Shown in pieces: positions 26,430 to 34,386 of a stretch of DNA of 64,000 nt (its first letter is position 1; the number at the start of each line of letters is the position of its first letter). The notes beneath the pieces are model-generated. The model ran no database searches, had not been told where the DNA came from, and worked only from the letters and a program-made list of their open reading frames with translations. The stretch spans positions 806,001 to 870,000 of the forward strand of contig NZ_CP049256.1 of NCBI RefSeq assembly GCF_011046485.1. Direction: 5' to 3'. The position numbers and the translations under genes were made by a program. Origin of the DNA: Microbacterium sp. 4R-513 (GTDB lineage Bacteria > Actinomycetota > Actinomycetes > Actinomycetales > Microbacteriaceae).

Positions 26430-27032
26430 TCAGCGAGCCAGGAGGGCCGCCAGGCGGTCGAGCTGCGACGGGTCCTCGAGGGCCGAGCCGACCGCGACGA
26501 CCTTCACGCCGGCGTCGAGGAACTCCGCGGCGTTCGAGGCGTCGATGCCGCCCGTCGCGACGAAGCGCGCCTGCGGGAACGGGCCCCGGATGTGCCGGAA
26601 CCACCCCGCCCCGAGCCAGCTCGCGGGGAAGGCTTTGAGCCACGTGAGCCCGAGCGACAGCGCCAGCTGCACCTCGCTGGGCGTCGCTACGCCGGGAAGG
26701 ATCGGGATGCCGGCGGCCTGCGCCGCCCGCACGACCGTCGCGTCGAGGCCCGGCGAGACGAGATACGCGGCTCCCGCCCGCTGGGCGGCCGCGACCTGCT
26801 CGACCGAGATGATCGTGCCCGCTCCCACGAGCTTGCCGCGCTCGCCGCCCAGGCGGACGACCTCCCGGAGCGCCCGGTCGTCCTCGTCGGTCTGGAGGGG
26901 CACCTCCACGGAGTCGATGCCGAGGTCCCAGGCCGTGGTGGAGAGGGCGGCGGAGCGCTCGACCCCCATTCCACGGAGGATGGCCATGACGGGCACGCGC
27001 CCGAAGATCGCCTCGAAGTCGTTGTCGCTCAT
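26430..27032 (-). CDS. eda: KDPG/KDPGal aldolase
   Basis: A 200-residue class I aldolase that splits 2-keto-3-deoxy-6-phosphogluconate into pyruvate and glyceraldehyde-3-phosphate. It shows VPVMAILRGM (about 13-22), Glu43 in SVEVPLQT, LVGAGTIISVEQV and the Schiff-base Lys133 in WLKAFPAS, the same position as in characterised enzymes, plus a phosphate-binding ATGGID (about 157) and VGSALED. Its ATG overlaps the stop of the KDG kinase gene (ATGA), so it is the last gene of the uronate operon. Cytoplasmic. Confidence 0.95.
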   Translation of the reverse strand: MSDNDFEAIFGRVPVMAILRGMGVERSAALSTTAWDLGIDSVEVPLQTDEDDRALREVVRLGGERGKLVGAGTIISVEQVAAAQRAGAAYLVSPGLDATVVRAAQAAGIPILPGVATPSEVQLALSLGLTWLKAFPASWLGAGWFRHIRGPFPQARFVATGGIDASNAAEFLDAGVKVVAVGSALEDPSQLDRLAALLAR

Positions 27033-27931
27033 GCCGGGGTCCTCTCGTCGACCGAGTCGCTCGTGGTCTGCAGGGTCAGGGCCGCACGTCGGTGCCCTCG
27101 GCGGAGCCGCTCGGCGACGGGCAGCGCCTCGAGGAGCGCCGACAGGTAGCCGCCCGCGAACGCGTCCCCCGCGCCGACGGCCTCGACGATCTCGACCTGC
27201 TGGGCGGGCTCGAAGACGGTCTCCGCGCCCGTGAACGCCGTCGCCCCGACATCCCCGTCCTTCAGGACGAGCTCGGCGACGTCGGGGAGGAGGGCGCGGA
27301 CGGATGCCGCATCCGTCGTCGCCCACAGATGCTCGGCCTCGTCGCGGCCCACGAACACAATGTCCGCACGGCGGGCCAGGGTGAGCAGAGGAGCGGCCGC
27401 GACCTCGGCGCTCCACAGCGGCGCGCGATGGTTGACGTCGAAGCTGACCCGCACACCGGCCTCGCGCGCGCGACCGATCACCGCGTCGAGGAAGGCGGCC
27501 GCCGTGGCGGAGATCGCGGCCGTGATGCCCGACACGTGCAGGAGCTCGACGGCGTCGAAGTCGACGGCATCGGCATCGGCGGGTGCCAGGTGCGCCGCCG
27601 CCGAGCCGCCGCGGTAGTACCGCACGCCGTGCCCCGGGTCCTTGAAGTACACGCCCGTGGGATGCCCCGGATCGAACTCGACACTCGACACGTCGACGCG
27701 GCGCTCGGCGAGCTGCCGCGCGATGCGGTGTCCGAGCGGATCGTCGCCGAGGCGGCTGAACCACCGGGCTGCGGCGCCGAAGGCAGCGGCGTGGGCCGCG
27801 ACGTTGGACTCCGCGCCGCCGGCATCCACGCGGAACTCGACGGCGTCGCTCAGCCGCTCGGCTGCCGCCGGGGTCACCATGGCCATCGTCTCGCCGATCG
27901 CGAGGAGCGCCCCGGCGCGGGTACTCGTCAT
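27029..27931 (-). CDS. kdgK: 2-keto-3-deoxygluconate kinase (PfkB family)
   Basis: A 300-residue ribokinase-fold sugar kinase producing KDPG for the adjacent aldolase. Visible features are GETMAMVTP (about 13-21), the substrate-site DAGGAESNVAAHAAAFG (about 36-52), VYFKDPGHGVRYYRGGSAAA, SFDVNHRAPLW and the anion-hole/catalytic GAGDAFAGGYLSALLE with the base Asp. ATG 27931 (MTSTRAG) gives a standard N-terminus; it begins 7 nt after the KduI stop. A 12-codon longer in-frame start exists inside kduI but is less likely. Confidence 0.93.
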   Translation of the reverse strand: MTSTRAGALLAIGETMAMVTPAAAERLSDAVEFRVDAGGAESNVAAHAAAFGAAARWFSRLGDDPLGHRIARQLAERRVDVSSVEFDPGHPTGVYFKDPGHGVRYYRGGSAAAHLAPADADAVDFDAVELLHVSGITAAISATAAAFLDAVIGRAREAGVRVSFDVNHRAPLWSAEVAAAPLLTLARRADIVFVGRDEAEHLWATTDAASVRALLPDVAELVLKDGDVGATAFTGAETVFEPAQQVEIVEAVGAGDAFAGGYLSALLEALPVAERLRRGHRRAALTLQTTSDSVDERTPA

Positions 27932-27938
27932 CGGCCGA

Positions 27939-28772
27939 TCATCGCAGGTCGGTGACGGGCGCGGCATCCATGTCGTCGAAGGCCTGGTTCTCGCCCGCCA
28001 TCGCCCAGACGAACGAGTAGGCGGCCGTGCCGACGCCCGAGTGCAGCGACCAGCTGGGCGAGATGACGGCCTGCCGATCGGCGACGACGAGGTGACGCGT
28101 CTCCTCGCGCTCGCCGAGGAGGTGGATGACGCGGGCGTCGTCGGGGACGTCGAAGTAGAGGTAGCACTCGGTGCGGCGGTCGTGCGTGTGCGCCGGCATG
28201 GTGTTCCACATCGATCCGGGGTGCAGCTGCGTGACCCCCATGACGATCTGGCACGACTTCACGCCGTTCTCGTGGATGTACTGGTTCAGCGTGCGCCGGT
28301 TGGACGTGACCTGGTCCCCGAGCTCCCGCACGGTTCCCTCGCCCGGGCCCACGAGCGCGGACGGATAGGTCGTGTGCGCCGGGGCCGAGAAGAGGTAGAA
28401 CTGCGCCCCCTCGCCGCCCGCGTCGGCATCCGCGAAGGACACCGACTGGATGCCCCGGCCGAGGTACAGGCATGCCCCCGTGGCGAGGGCGTACTCCTCG
28501 CCGTCCGCCGTGACGGTGCCGGGGCCGCCCACATTGACGATGCCCAGCTCACGGTGCTCGAGGAAGTAGTCGCTGCGGATCTCGGGGTACCCGGTCAGCG
28601 CGAGCTGCGACCCGGCGGGCACGGCCCCGCCGAGCACGATCCGGTCGTGGTGCGTGTAGACGAGGCGGATCTCGCCGGGCACGAACACCTCCGGCACGAG
28701 GTAGCGCTCGCGCAGCTCGTCGGTCGTCATGCCGGGGATCTGGTCGGGGTTGGTCGCGTAGCGCTGTTCCAT
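27939..28772 (-). CDS. kduI: 5-dehydro-4-deoxy-D-glucuronate isomerase
   Basis: A 277-residue double-cupin isomerase converting 4-deoxy-L-threo-5-hexosulose uronate to 3-deoxy-D-glycero-2,5-hexodiulosonate, the spontaneous product of unsaturated uronate release. The zinc site is intact: His195 and His197 in PAHTHDRR, Glu202 in TECYLYF and His244 in SWSLHSG, one residue off the E. coli numbering. Length matches the family. It lies between kduD (47-bp gap) and kdgK, completing the DKI pathway with them. Confidence 0.96.
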   Translation of the reverse strand: MEQRYATNPDQIPGMTTDELRERYLVPEVFVPGEIRLVYTHHDRIVLGGAVPAGSQLALTGYPEIRSDYFLEHRELGIVNVGGPGTVTADGEEYALATGACLYLGRGIQSVSFADADAGGEGAQFYLFSAPAHTTYPSALVGPGEGTVRELGDQVTSNRRTLNQYIHENGVKSCQIVMGVTQLHPGSMWNTMPAHTHDRRTECYLYFDVPDDARVIHLLGEREETRHLVVADRQAVISPSWSLHSGVGTAAYSFVWAMAGENQAFDDMDAAPVTDLR

Positions 28773-28819
28773 GTCGCTCCTGGTTCCGTATGGATGTCGA
28801 GGTCGGTGTCAGGGGACGC

Positions 28820-29584
28820 TCAGCGGACGAGCCAGCCGCCGTCGACGGGCACGACCGCGCCCGTCACGTAGGCGGCGGCGTCCGAGGCGAGGAAGACGAA
28901 CGCTCCCTGCAGGTCGGCCGGCGTGCCCCACCGGCCGGCGGGGATGCGGGAGACGATGGATGCCTCGCGCTCGGTGTCTGCGCGGAGGGCCGCCGTGTTG
29001 TCGGTCGCCATGTATCCGGGCGCGACCGCGTTCACCGTGACCCCCGAGGCCGCCCACTCGTTGGCGAGGGCCTTCGTGAGCCCCGCGACGGCGTGCTTGG
29101 AGGCCGTGTACGCGGGGACGAGGATGCCGCCCTGGAAGGACAGCATCGACGCGACGTTGATGATGCGGCCGTGCCGCTGCGCGATCATGTGCCGGCCTGC
29201 GGTCTGAGAGAGGTGGAAGACGGCGTCGAGGTTGACCGACAGCACGTCGTTCCAGTCCTCGGCGGAGTACTCGGCGGCCGGAGCCCGGCGGATCGTGCCC
29301 GCGTTGTTGACGAGGATGTCGAGACGGCCGAGCTCGGCGACGACCTCGTCGACCGCGGAGGCGAGATCGGCCGGCGCCGCGCCGATGAGGTCGCGCCGGA
29401 CGCTGTGCACGCGGCGGCCGAGCGCTTCCACAGCGGCGACCGTCTCCGCGGGGTCGCCGCGGTCGAGGAGGGCGATGTCGGCGCCCGCCTCGGCGAGCGC
29501 GACCGCCGCCCCCTGGCCGAGTCCGCGGCTGGACCCGGTCACGAGGGCGACGCGGCCGTCGAGGCGGAAGGAGTCGAGGATCAT
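28820..29584 (-). CDS. kduD: 2-dehydro-3-deoxy-D-gluconate 5-dehydrogenase (SDR)
   Basis: A 254-residue classical short-chain dehydrogenase reducing 2,5-diketo-3-deoxygluconate to KDG. It has the NAD(P)-binding TGSSRGLGQG (about 16-25), NNAG (93-96), Ser146 and Tyr159/Lys163 in YTASK. The ending VTGAVVPVDGGWLVR is characteristic of KduD. The alternative, a gluconate 5-dehydrogenase, is less likely given kduI next door. The start overlaps the stop of the FAH-family gene (ATGA). Confidence 0.93.
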   Translation of the reverse strand: MILDSFRLDGRVALVTGSSRGLGQGAAVALAEAGADIALLDRGDPAETVAAVEALGRRVHSVRRDLIGAAPADLASAVDEVVAELGRLDILVNNAGTIRRAPAAEYSAEDWNDVLSVNLDAVFHLSQTAGRHMIAQRHGRIINVASMLSFQGGILVPAYTASKHAVAGLTKALANEWAASGVTVNAVAPGYMATDNTAALRADTEREASIVSRIPAGRWGTPADLQGAFVFLASDAAAYVTGAVVPVDGGWLVR

Positions 29585-30510
29585 GCGTGGGCCTCCTGAA
29601 GGGTGCCGGTGGTCGGACGCGAGGAGGTGGCCAGGCCCTCGGCGCCCACGAAGCGGGTCGTGAGTTCGCCGACCCCCGAGACGCGCACCGTCACGGCGTC
29701 GCCGTGCGCGAGCGGGCGGTGCGCGTCCTGTGCGGCGGGCAGCTTCTGCGGCGTGCCGGTCGAGACGACGTCGCCAGGTTCGAGTGTCAGCACCTGGCTG
29801 AGGTGATGGATGACGAAGGCGACGCTGAAGATCGTGGTCGACGTCGACTGCGACACGGTGACCACCCCGTCGCGCTCGACCTCCACGAGGAGATTGTGGG
29901 GATCGGGCACCTCGTCGGGCGTCACCACCCACGGACCCAGCGGGGCGAAGCCGTCGGAGCACTTCCCGAGCGCCCATTGGCTCTGTCGCCGCTGCCACGC
30001 GCGGTCCGAGACGTCGTTGAGGATCGTGTACCCGCCGACGTGGTCCAGGGCCTCGTCGAGCGTCACGCGCTGCGCACGCCGGCCGATGACGACGGCGACC
30101 TCGCCCTCGTAGTCGACATCGGTCGCACCCGGCGGGATGACGACGGCGTCGCGCGGCCCCGCGAGGGTGTTCGGCGTCTTGACGAAGACGTCGGGCCACT
30201 CCGGATCGTTCGCCGTCGGGTCGACCCCGTCCGGCGCGTGCCCGCGGTAGTTGTACCCGAGGCAGAGGATCTTGCCCGGCACGACCGGTGCGAGGAGCTC
30301 GGCGTCGGCGAGGAGGGGCAGTCGCGCCGGCTCGTGAGCCGCCGTCTCGGCGCGGGCGGCCGTGAGCAAGCCGGCGTCGGCGAGGATCGCCGCGACGCCC
30401 GCCTGCGCGAGCGCGTCCGACAGCTCGACGACGCGATCCGTTCCGTCAGGGGAAGAGACGACGGATGCCGCGACCGGCGCCGCGGCGGCTGCGATCGTCA
30501 CGAGGCGCAC
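29581..30510 (-). CDS. Fumarylacetoacetate hydrolase family protein
   Basis: A 309-residue FAH-fold protein. The catalytic core spans about 100-300 with GKILCLGYNYRGHAP, VFVKTPNTLAGPRD, the metal ligands in VDYEGEVAVVIG, GGYTILNDVSDRAWQRRQSQ and the C-terminal LEPGDVVSTGTP. Family members hydrolyse or hydrate 2-keto acids (for example 2,4-diketo-3-deoxyrhamnonate). Inside a uronate operon it may act on a keto-deoxy sugar acid variant, but the substrate is not determinable. GTG at 30510 is used; another GTG three codons in is possible. Confidence 0.85.
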   Translation of the reverse strand: MRLVTIAAAAAPVAASVVSSPDGTDRVVELSDALAQAGVAAILADAGLLTAARAETAAHEPARLPLLADAELLAPVVPGKILCLGYNYRGHAPDGVDPTANDPEWPDVFVKTPNTLAGPRDAVVIPPGATDVDYEGEVAVVIGRRAQRVTLDEALDHVGGYTILNDVSDRAWQRRQSQWALGKCSDGFAPLGPWVVTPDEVPDPHNLLVEVERDGVVTVSQSTSTTIFSVAFVIHHLSQVLTLEPGDVVSTGTPQKLPAAQDAHRPLAHGDAVTVRVSGVGELTTRFVGAEGLATSSRPTTGTLQEAHA

Positions 30511-30550
30511 GATGTGCCCCCGGGGTTCCGGCCAGGGGCCACGGCATCCC

Positions 30551-31735
30551 TCACCAGTACGGCTTCCATCCGGGGAGGGCGCGGCGGGTGAGCGCCTCGA
30601 GATAGAAGTAGTCGCCCCACAGAGTGCCCTCGTCAACGCCGTTGTGCTTCGGCAGGTCGTACACGCCGTGCAGGATGAGCGCGTCGGATGCCTCGGGCGG
30701 CTCGGGCGCGTAGCGCGCGACGAGCGAGTCGAGGATCGCGTTCGCGGCAGACGTCGCCCGCTCGGCGCGCACCGTGCCGGGTTCGAGATCGGCGAGCTCG
30801 AAGAATCCGCAGACCGCGATCGCCGCGGCCGAGCTGTCGCGCGGCGCGTCGCTGCCGTCGTGGTAGACGAGGTCCCAGAACGGGACGTCGTCGGCGGGAA
30901 GGTGGGCGAGGAAGTAGTCGGCGCAGCGCCAGGCGGCATCGAGGAGCGAGGCATCCCCCGTCGCCCGGTGGTTGAGGGCGAAGCCGTAGATGCCCCATGC
31001 CTGCCCGCGCGCCCAGCACGAGTCGTCGTGGGCGCCCTGCTCCGTCGCCCCGCGAAGGGGCTCGCCGGTCTCGGCATCCCAGTAGAAGGTGTGGAAGGTC
31101 GAGTCGTCCTCACGGAGGATGTGATCGCGCAGCTGGATCGTGTGGCGGCGGACGGCGTCGGCGAAGCGCTCGTCGCCGGTCTGCTCGTGGGCCCACGTCA
31201 GCAGGGGCATGTTCATGAGGCTGTCGATGATCGTGCGGCCGCGCTGAGCGGGGTCGGACAGGTCGCCCCAGGCCTGGATGATCCCGGCCGGCTCGAGGAA
31301 GCGCTTCATGAGGTGGTCGGCCGCGAGGAGTGCCGCCTGCCGCGCGTCCTCGTCGCCGAGCAGTCGCCACGGCGCGACGGAGGCGAGCGTGTAGAGGAAC
31401 CCGAGGTCGTGGGTGTCGAGGTCTTCGCCCTGGCGCACGCGGCGCTCGAAGTCCGCGGCGTGGCGGAGCGCGGCATCCCGGAACACCTCGTCACCTGTGA
31501 TCTCCCATGAGAGCCACTGCATGCCCGGCCAGAAGCTCGTCGTCCACCCCCGGTTGCCGCCCTCGGCGAAGATGCCCTCGGCGGGACGCAGCGGATACCG
31601 GTCGTCCTGCGTCGTGTCGTCGGGATAGAGGTCGCCGAACGCCGCGATGTTGCGGCGGACGGTCGAGAGGGCGCCGGCGAGGGCGGGCTGCGCGGCGAGC
31701 GCGGTCCGCTCCTGAGTCGGGGGCGTGGACGTCAT
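30551..31735 (-). CDS. Unsaturated glucuronyl hydrolase (GH88)
   Basis: A 394-residue (alpha/alpha)6-barrel enzyme that removes delta-4,5-unsaturated uronic acid from oligosaccharides left by polysaccharide lyases, by hydration of the vinyl ether. Both catalytic aspartates are visible: Asp110 in THDLGFLYT and Asp171 in TIIDSLMNM, 61 residues apart as in the characterised Bacillus enzyme. Other family marks are RGWTTSFWPGMQWL and HDDSCWARGQAWGIYG. No signal peptide, so it acts on imported oligomers. It follows the ABC importer and YesL-like gene and precedes the kdu/kdg genes, which would take its product. Confidence 0.95.
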   Translation of the reverse strand: MTSTPPTQERTALAAQPALAGALSTVRRNIAAFGDLYPDDTTQDDRYPLRPAEGIFAEGGNRGWTTSFWPGMQWLSWEITGDEVFRDAALRHAADFERRVRQGEDLDTHDLGFLYTLASVAPWRLLGDEDARQAALLAADHLMKRFLEPAGIIQAWGDLSDPAQRGRTIIDSLMNMPLLTWAHEQTGDERFADAVRRHTIQLRDHILREDDSTFHTFYWDAETGEPLRGATEQGAHDDSCWARGQAWGIYGFALNHRATGDASLLDAAWRCADYFLAHLPADDVPFWDLVYHDGSDAPRDSSAAAIAVCGFFELADLEPGTVRAERATSAANAILDSLVARYAPEPPEASDALILHGVYDLPKHNGVDEGTLWGDYFYLEALTRRALPGWKPYW

Positions 31736-31776
31736 CGGTCTCTGTGTTCCTTCGTCGGTTTCTCAGGCGTTGCGTG

Positions 31777-32457
31777 TCAGGCGGTCTGGGTGTCTGCGAT
31801 GTCGAGCACGGGTCGGAGCGTGAAGCGGGCGTTCGCCCAGGCCAGGTAAAGGGCGGCGGATGCTGTCAGCCCCAGCGCGATCGCGGGGAACGACGCGAAG
31901 AGCATCGCCTGGGCGGCGAGCACGAGCAGCGACACGGCCGACAGGTACCAGCGGCGGACCGCGAGCCACGCGCCGGCACGCAGCGCGTCGCGCAGGCGCA
32001 CCTTCGGCTCCTCGGCGAGCGCGACGAACGTCAGGAGCGCGATGGCCACGGCGAGCACCGTCAGGACGGCGAGCGCCGGGATGACCGCGACGCCGACCGG
32101 GGAGCCCGAGAAGGCCCGCACATCGACGAGCAGCACGACGACGACGGCCGACAGCATCCCTCCCAGCGCGAGCGATCGCCGCCACGTGGCGCGGAGGCCC
32201 GCGAGGAAGTCGCGCGCGATCGTGGTGCTCCCCTGCGCGTGTGCGCGGAAGACCGAGAACGCCGCGGTCAGGCCCGGAGCGGCGAGAGGCGCTGCGACGG
32301 CGAGGAGGGGCCACGAGCGGGAGGGGTCCGTCGTCACGAGCAGCAGGACGAGGGGCAGAGCTGCCACGAGCAGCAGCGCATTCGTCATGAGGCCCAGATA
32401 GACGACCCCGAAGACGTTCGCGTACGACTCGTGCGAGATGCGGCGCAGGGCGTTCAT
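31777..32457 (-). CDS. DUF624 (YesL-like) membrane protein
   Basis: A 226-residue integral membrane protein with about five or six helices, beginning MNALRRISHESYANVFGVVY and ending with YLAWANARFTLRPVLDI. DUF624/YesL proteins nearly always accompany CUT1 sugar importers in pectin or rhamnogalacturonan loci but have no proven function. ATGA overlap with the upstream permease gene indicates coupling to the transporter. Confidence 0.88.
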   Translation of the reverse strand: MNALRRISHESYANVFGVVYLGLMTNALLLVAALPLVLLLVTTDPSRSWPLLAVAAPLAAPGLTAAFSVFRAHAQGSTTIARDFLAGLRATWRRSLALGGMLSAVVVVLLVDVRAFSGSPVGVAVIPALAVLTVLAVAIALLTFVALAEEPKVRLRDALRAGAWLAVRRWYLSAVSLLVLAAQAMLFASFPAIALGLTASAALYLAWANARFTLRPVLDIADTQTA

Positions 32458-33371
32458 CCCTTCATTCCGCTCGTCGCGATGCCCTCGATGAAGAAGCGCT
32501 GGCCGAGGAGGAAGATGACCGCGATCGGGATGACCGAGATCGTGAGGCCGGCGAAGAGGAGCGCGTAGTTGGTGTCGTAGAGGTTCGAGACGAAGCTCTT
32601 GAGACCCAGCTGGATGGTCCACAGGTCGGGGTTGCGCAAGTAGATGAGCGGTCCCAGGTAGTCGTTCCAGGTGTTCACGAACGTGAGCAGCGTGAGGCTC
32701 GCGAGAGCCGGGATCGAAAGGGGCAGCATGATGCGCCGCCAGATCGCGTACTCGCTCAGTCCGTCGAGGCGGGCGGCCTCGGACAGCTCCTCGGGGATCG
32801 TCTCGTAGTACTGCTTCATGAGGAACACGCCGAAGGCGCCGAACGCCTGGATGAGGATGATGGCCCACAGCGTGTTCGAGACCTTGAAGTTCGAGAGCAG
32901 GATGAACTGCGGGATCATGTACGACTGCCACGGGACGGCGATCGTGGCGATGTAGACGAGGAACAGGACGTCGCGCCCCGGGAAGCGGATCTTCGCGAAT
33001 CCGTAGGCCGCGAACGAGCCGGTGAGCACCTGGAGGAACGTCACGACCACCGCCAGTACGAGCGTGTTGCGGATCCAGGTGACCATGTTCGACTGGGTCC
33101 AGATGTCGACGTAGTTGCTCCACACGAACGTCTCGGGGAACCACTTGATCGGCACCGAGAAGACCTCGTTGGCCGACTTGAGCGAGCTCATGACCATCCA
33201 GAAGAACGGCATGAGGAGTCCCACGGCCGCGATGACGAGCAGCGCGTATCCGACGATCCGCAGGGCGCGACGGCCGGGCGTCAGCGTCGACTTCTCGACG
33301 GGCGGCGGAGACTGCTCCTCGGCCACCTCGTGCAGCTGACGGCGGCTGATGGGGCTTTCGATCGCGGTCAT
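32454..33371 (-). CDS. ABC sugar permease, MalG type
   Basis: A 305-residue inner-membrane permease with a 35-residue cytoplasmic tail, six helices and the EAA loop EELSEAARLDGLSEYAIWRR. The NTWNDYLGPLIYL motif near the end is typical of MalG/LplC subunits. ATG 33371 shares one base with the previous stop. It works with the 33371-34291 permease and the 34387-35697 binding protein in uptake of unsaturated-uronate oligosaccharides (inferred from context). Confidence 0.92.
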   Translation of the reverse strand: MTAIESPISRRQLHEVAEEQSPPPVEKSTLTPGRRALRIVGYALLVIAAVGLLMPFFWMVMSSLKSANEVFSVPIKWFPETFVWSNYVDIWTQSNMVTWIRNTLVLAVVVTFLQVLTGSFAAYGFAKIRFPGRDVLFLVYIATIAVPWQSYMIPQFILLSNFKVSNTLWAIILIQAFGAFGVFLMKQYYETIPEELSEAARLDGLSEYAIWRRIMLPLSIPALASLTLLTFVNTWNDYLGPLIYLRNPDLWTIQLGLKSFVSNLYDTNYALLFAGLTISVIPIAVIFLLGQRFFIEGIATSGMKG

Positions 33372-34291
33372 CAGTAGCTCCTCCGCTTGTTCCAGAAGAA
33401 CTGGATGATCGTCACGACGATGCACATGAGGAAGAGGGCGACGGCCGCGGCGGACGCGTAGCCGAACTGGCTCTCCTCGAAGCCCTTCTTGTAGATGAAC
33501 TGGGACAGCACGAGGGTCGACTGCCCGGGACCGCCGTTGGTCATGACGAGGATCAGGTCGAAGATCTTGAACGAGTTGATCGTGAGCATCACGGTGACGA
33601 AGAACATCGTCGGCCGGAGGCACGGAAGCGTCACGTTGAAGAAGCGCTGGATGACGTTCGCGCCGTCGACGCGCGCGGCCTCGTGGAGCTCACGGGGCAC
33701 GGTCTGCAGGCCGGCGAGGAAGAGGATCATGTAGTAGCCCATGTCGCGCCACGTGCTGACGATGACCACGGCGGGCATCGCCCACTCGGCCGACGTGAGC
33801 CAGCCCGGCGGGTTCTGGACCCCGAAGAACCCGAGGATCTGGTTGATGGGGCCGTACTCGGGGCTGAAGAGAAGGTTCCAGACGACGGCGATCGCGACGA
33901 TCGACGTGATGTAAGGGAAGAACGCCGCCGTGCGGAAGAACGCGATGCCGCGGAGCCTGTTGTTCAGGAGCAGGGCGAGGCCGAGCGAGACCACGATCGT
34001 CAGCGGGATGTGCATGACGGAGTAGTAGAGCGTGTTGAGGACGGAGATGCGGAAGCTGCCGTCGCCGATCAGACGCTGGAAGTTCGCGAGGCCGATCCAG
34101 TCCGCCTTGCCGAACACGTTCCAGTTGGTGAACGACATGTAGAACAGCGTCACGACCGGCACGAGGGTCAGCAGGGCGAACCCGAGGAAGTTCGGGAGGA
34201 TGAAGCTCCAGCCGATCAGCGTGTTGCGCAGCCGCAGCTTCGAGGTGCGCCGCGGGGGGCGCGGGCGACGCCGCAGCGGTCGCGACGTCAT
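33371..34291 (-). CDS. ABC sugar permease, MalF type, possible N-terminal frameshift
   Basis: A permease of 306 residues in the uninterrupted frame, with six helices and the EAA loop ELHEAARVDGANVIQRFFNV, plus NGGPGQSTLV. The in-frame ATG at 34291 has no ribosome site. A second ATG at 34310, one frame away, has a perfect one (GGAGG, five bases). From it the frame reads MTSIVADDVATAAASPAPP and would join RRTSKLRLRNTLIGWS if one C were removed from a run of six (34254-34259). The 5' end therefore probably carries a one-base indel, real or a sequencing error. The alternative, weak initiation at 34291, is possible. Confidence 0.88.
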   Translation of the reverse strand: MTSRPLRRRPRPPRRTSKLRLRNTLIGWSFILPNFLGFALLTLVPVVTLFYMSFTNWNVFGKADWIGLANFQRLIGDGSFRISVLNTLYYSVMHIPLTIVVSLGLALLLNNRLRGIAFFRTAAFFPYITSIVAIAVVWNLLFSPEYGPINQILGFFGVQNPPGWLTSAEWAMPAVVIVSTWRDMGYYMILFLAGLQTVPRELHEAARVDGANVIQRFFNVTLPCLRPTMFFVTVMLTINSFKIFDLILVMTNGGPGQSTLVLSQFIYKKGFEESQFGYASAAAVALFLMCIVVTIIQFFWNKRRSY

Positions 34292-34341
34292 CGGCGACGA
34301 TGCTCGTCATGGTGTCCTCCAGTGGGGGGGAAGGGTTGGTG

Positions 34342-34375
34342 GGCGGCCGGGCTCGCAAGCCGCGGCCCGGCCGCC
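34342..34375 (-). promoter_or_regulatory. Intercistronic hairpin between binding protein and permease
   Basis: A perfect 11-bp stem (34342-34352 GGCGGCCGGGC and 34365-34375) with a 12-nt loop, 12 nt after the binding-protein stop. Such hairpins stabilise the upstream message or cause partial termination, giving more binding protein than permease. Confidence 0.65.
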
Positions 34376-34386
34376 GCAAGGGGGTC

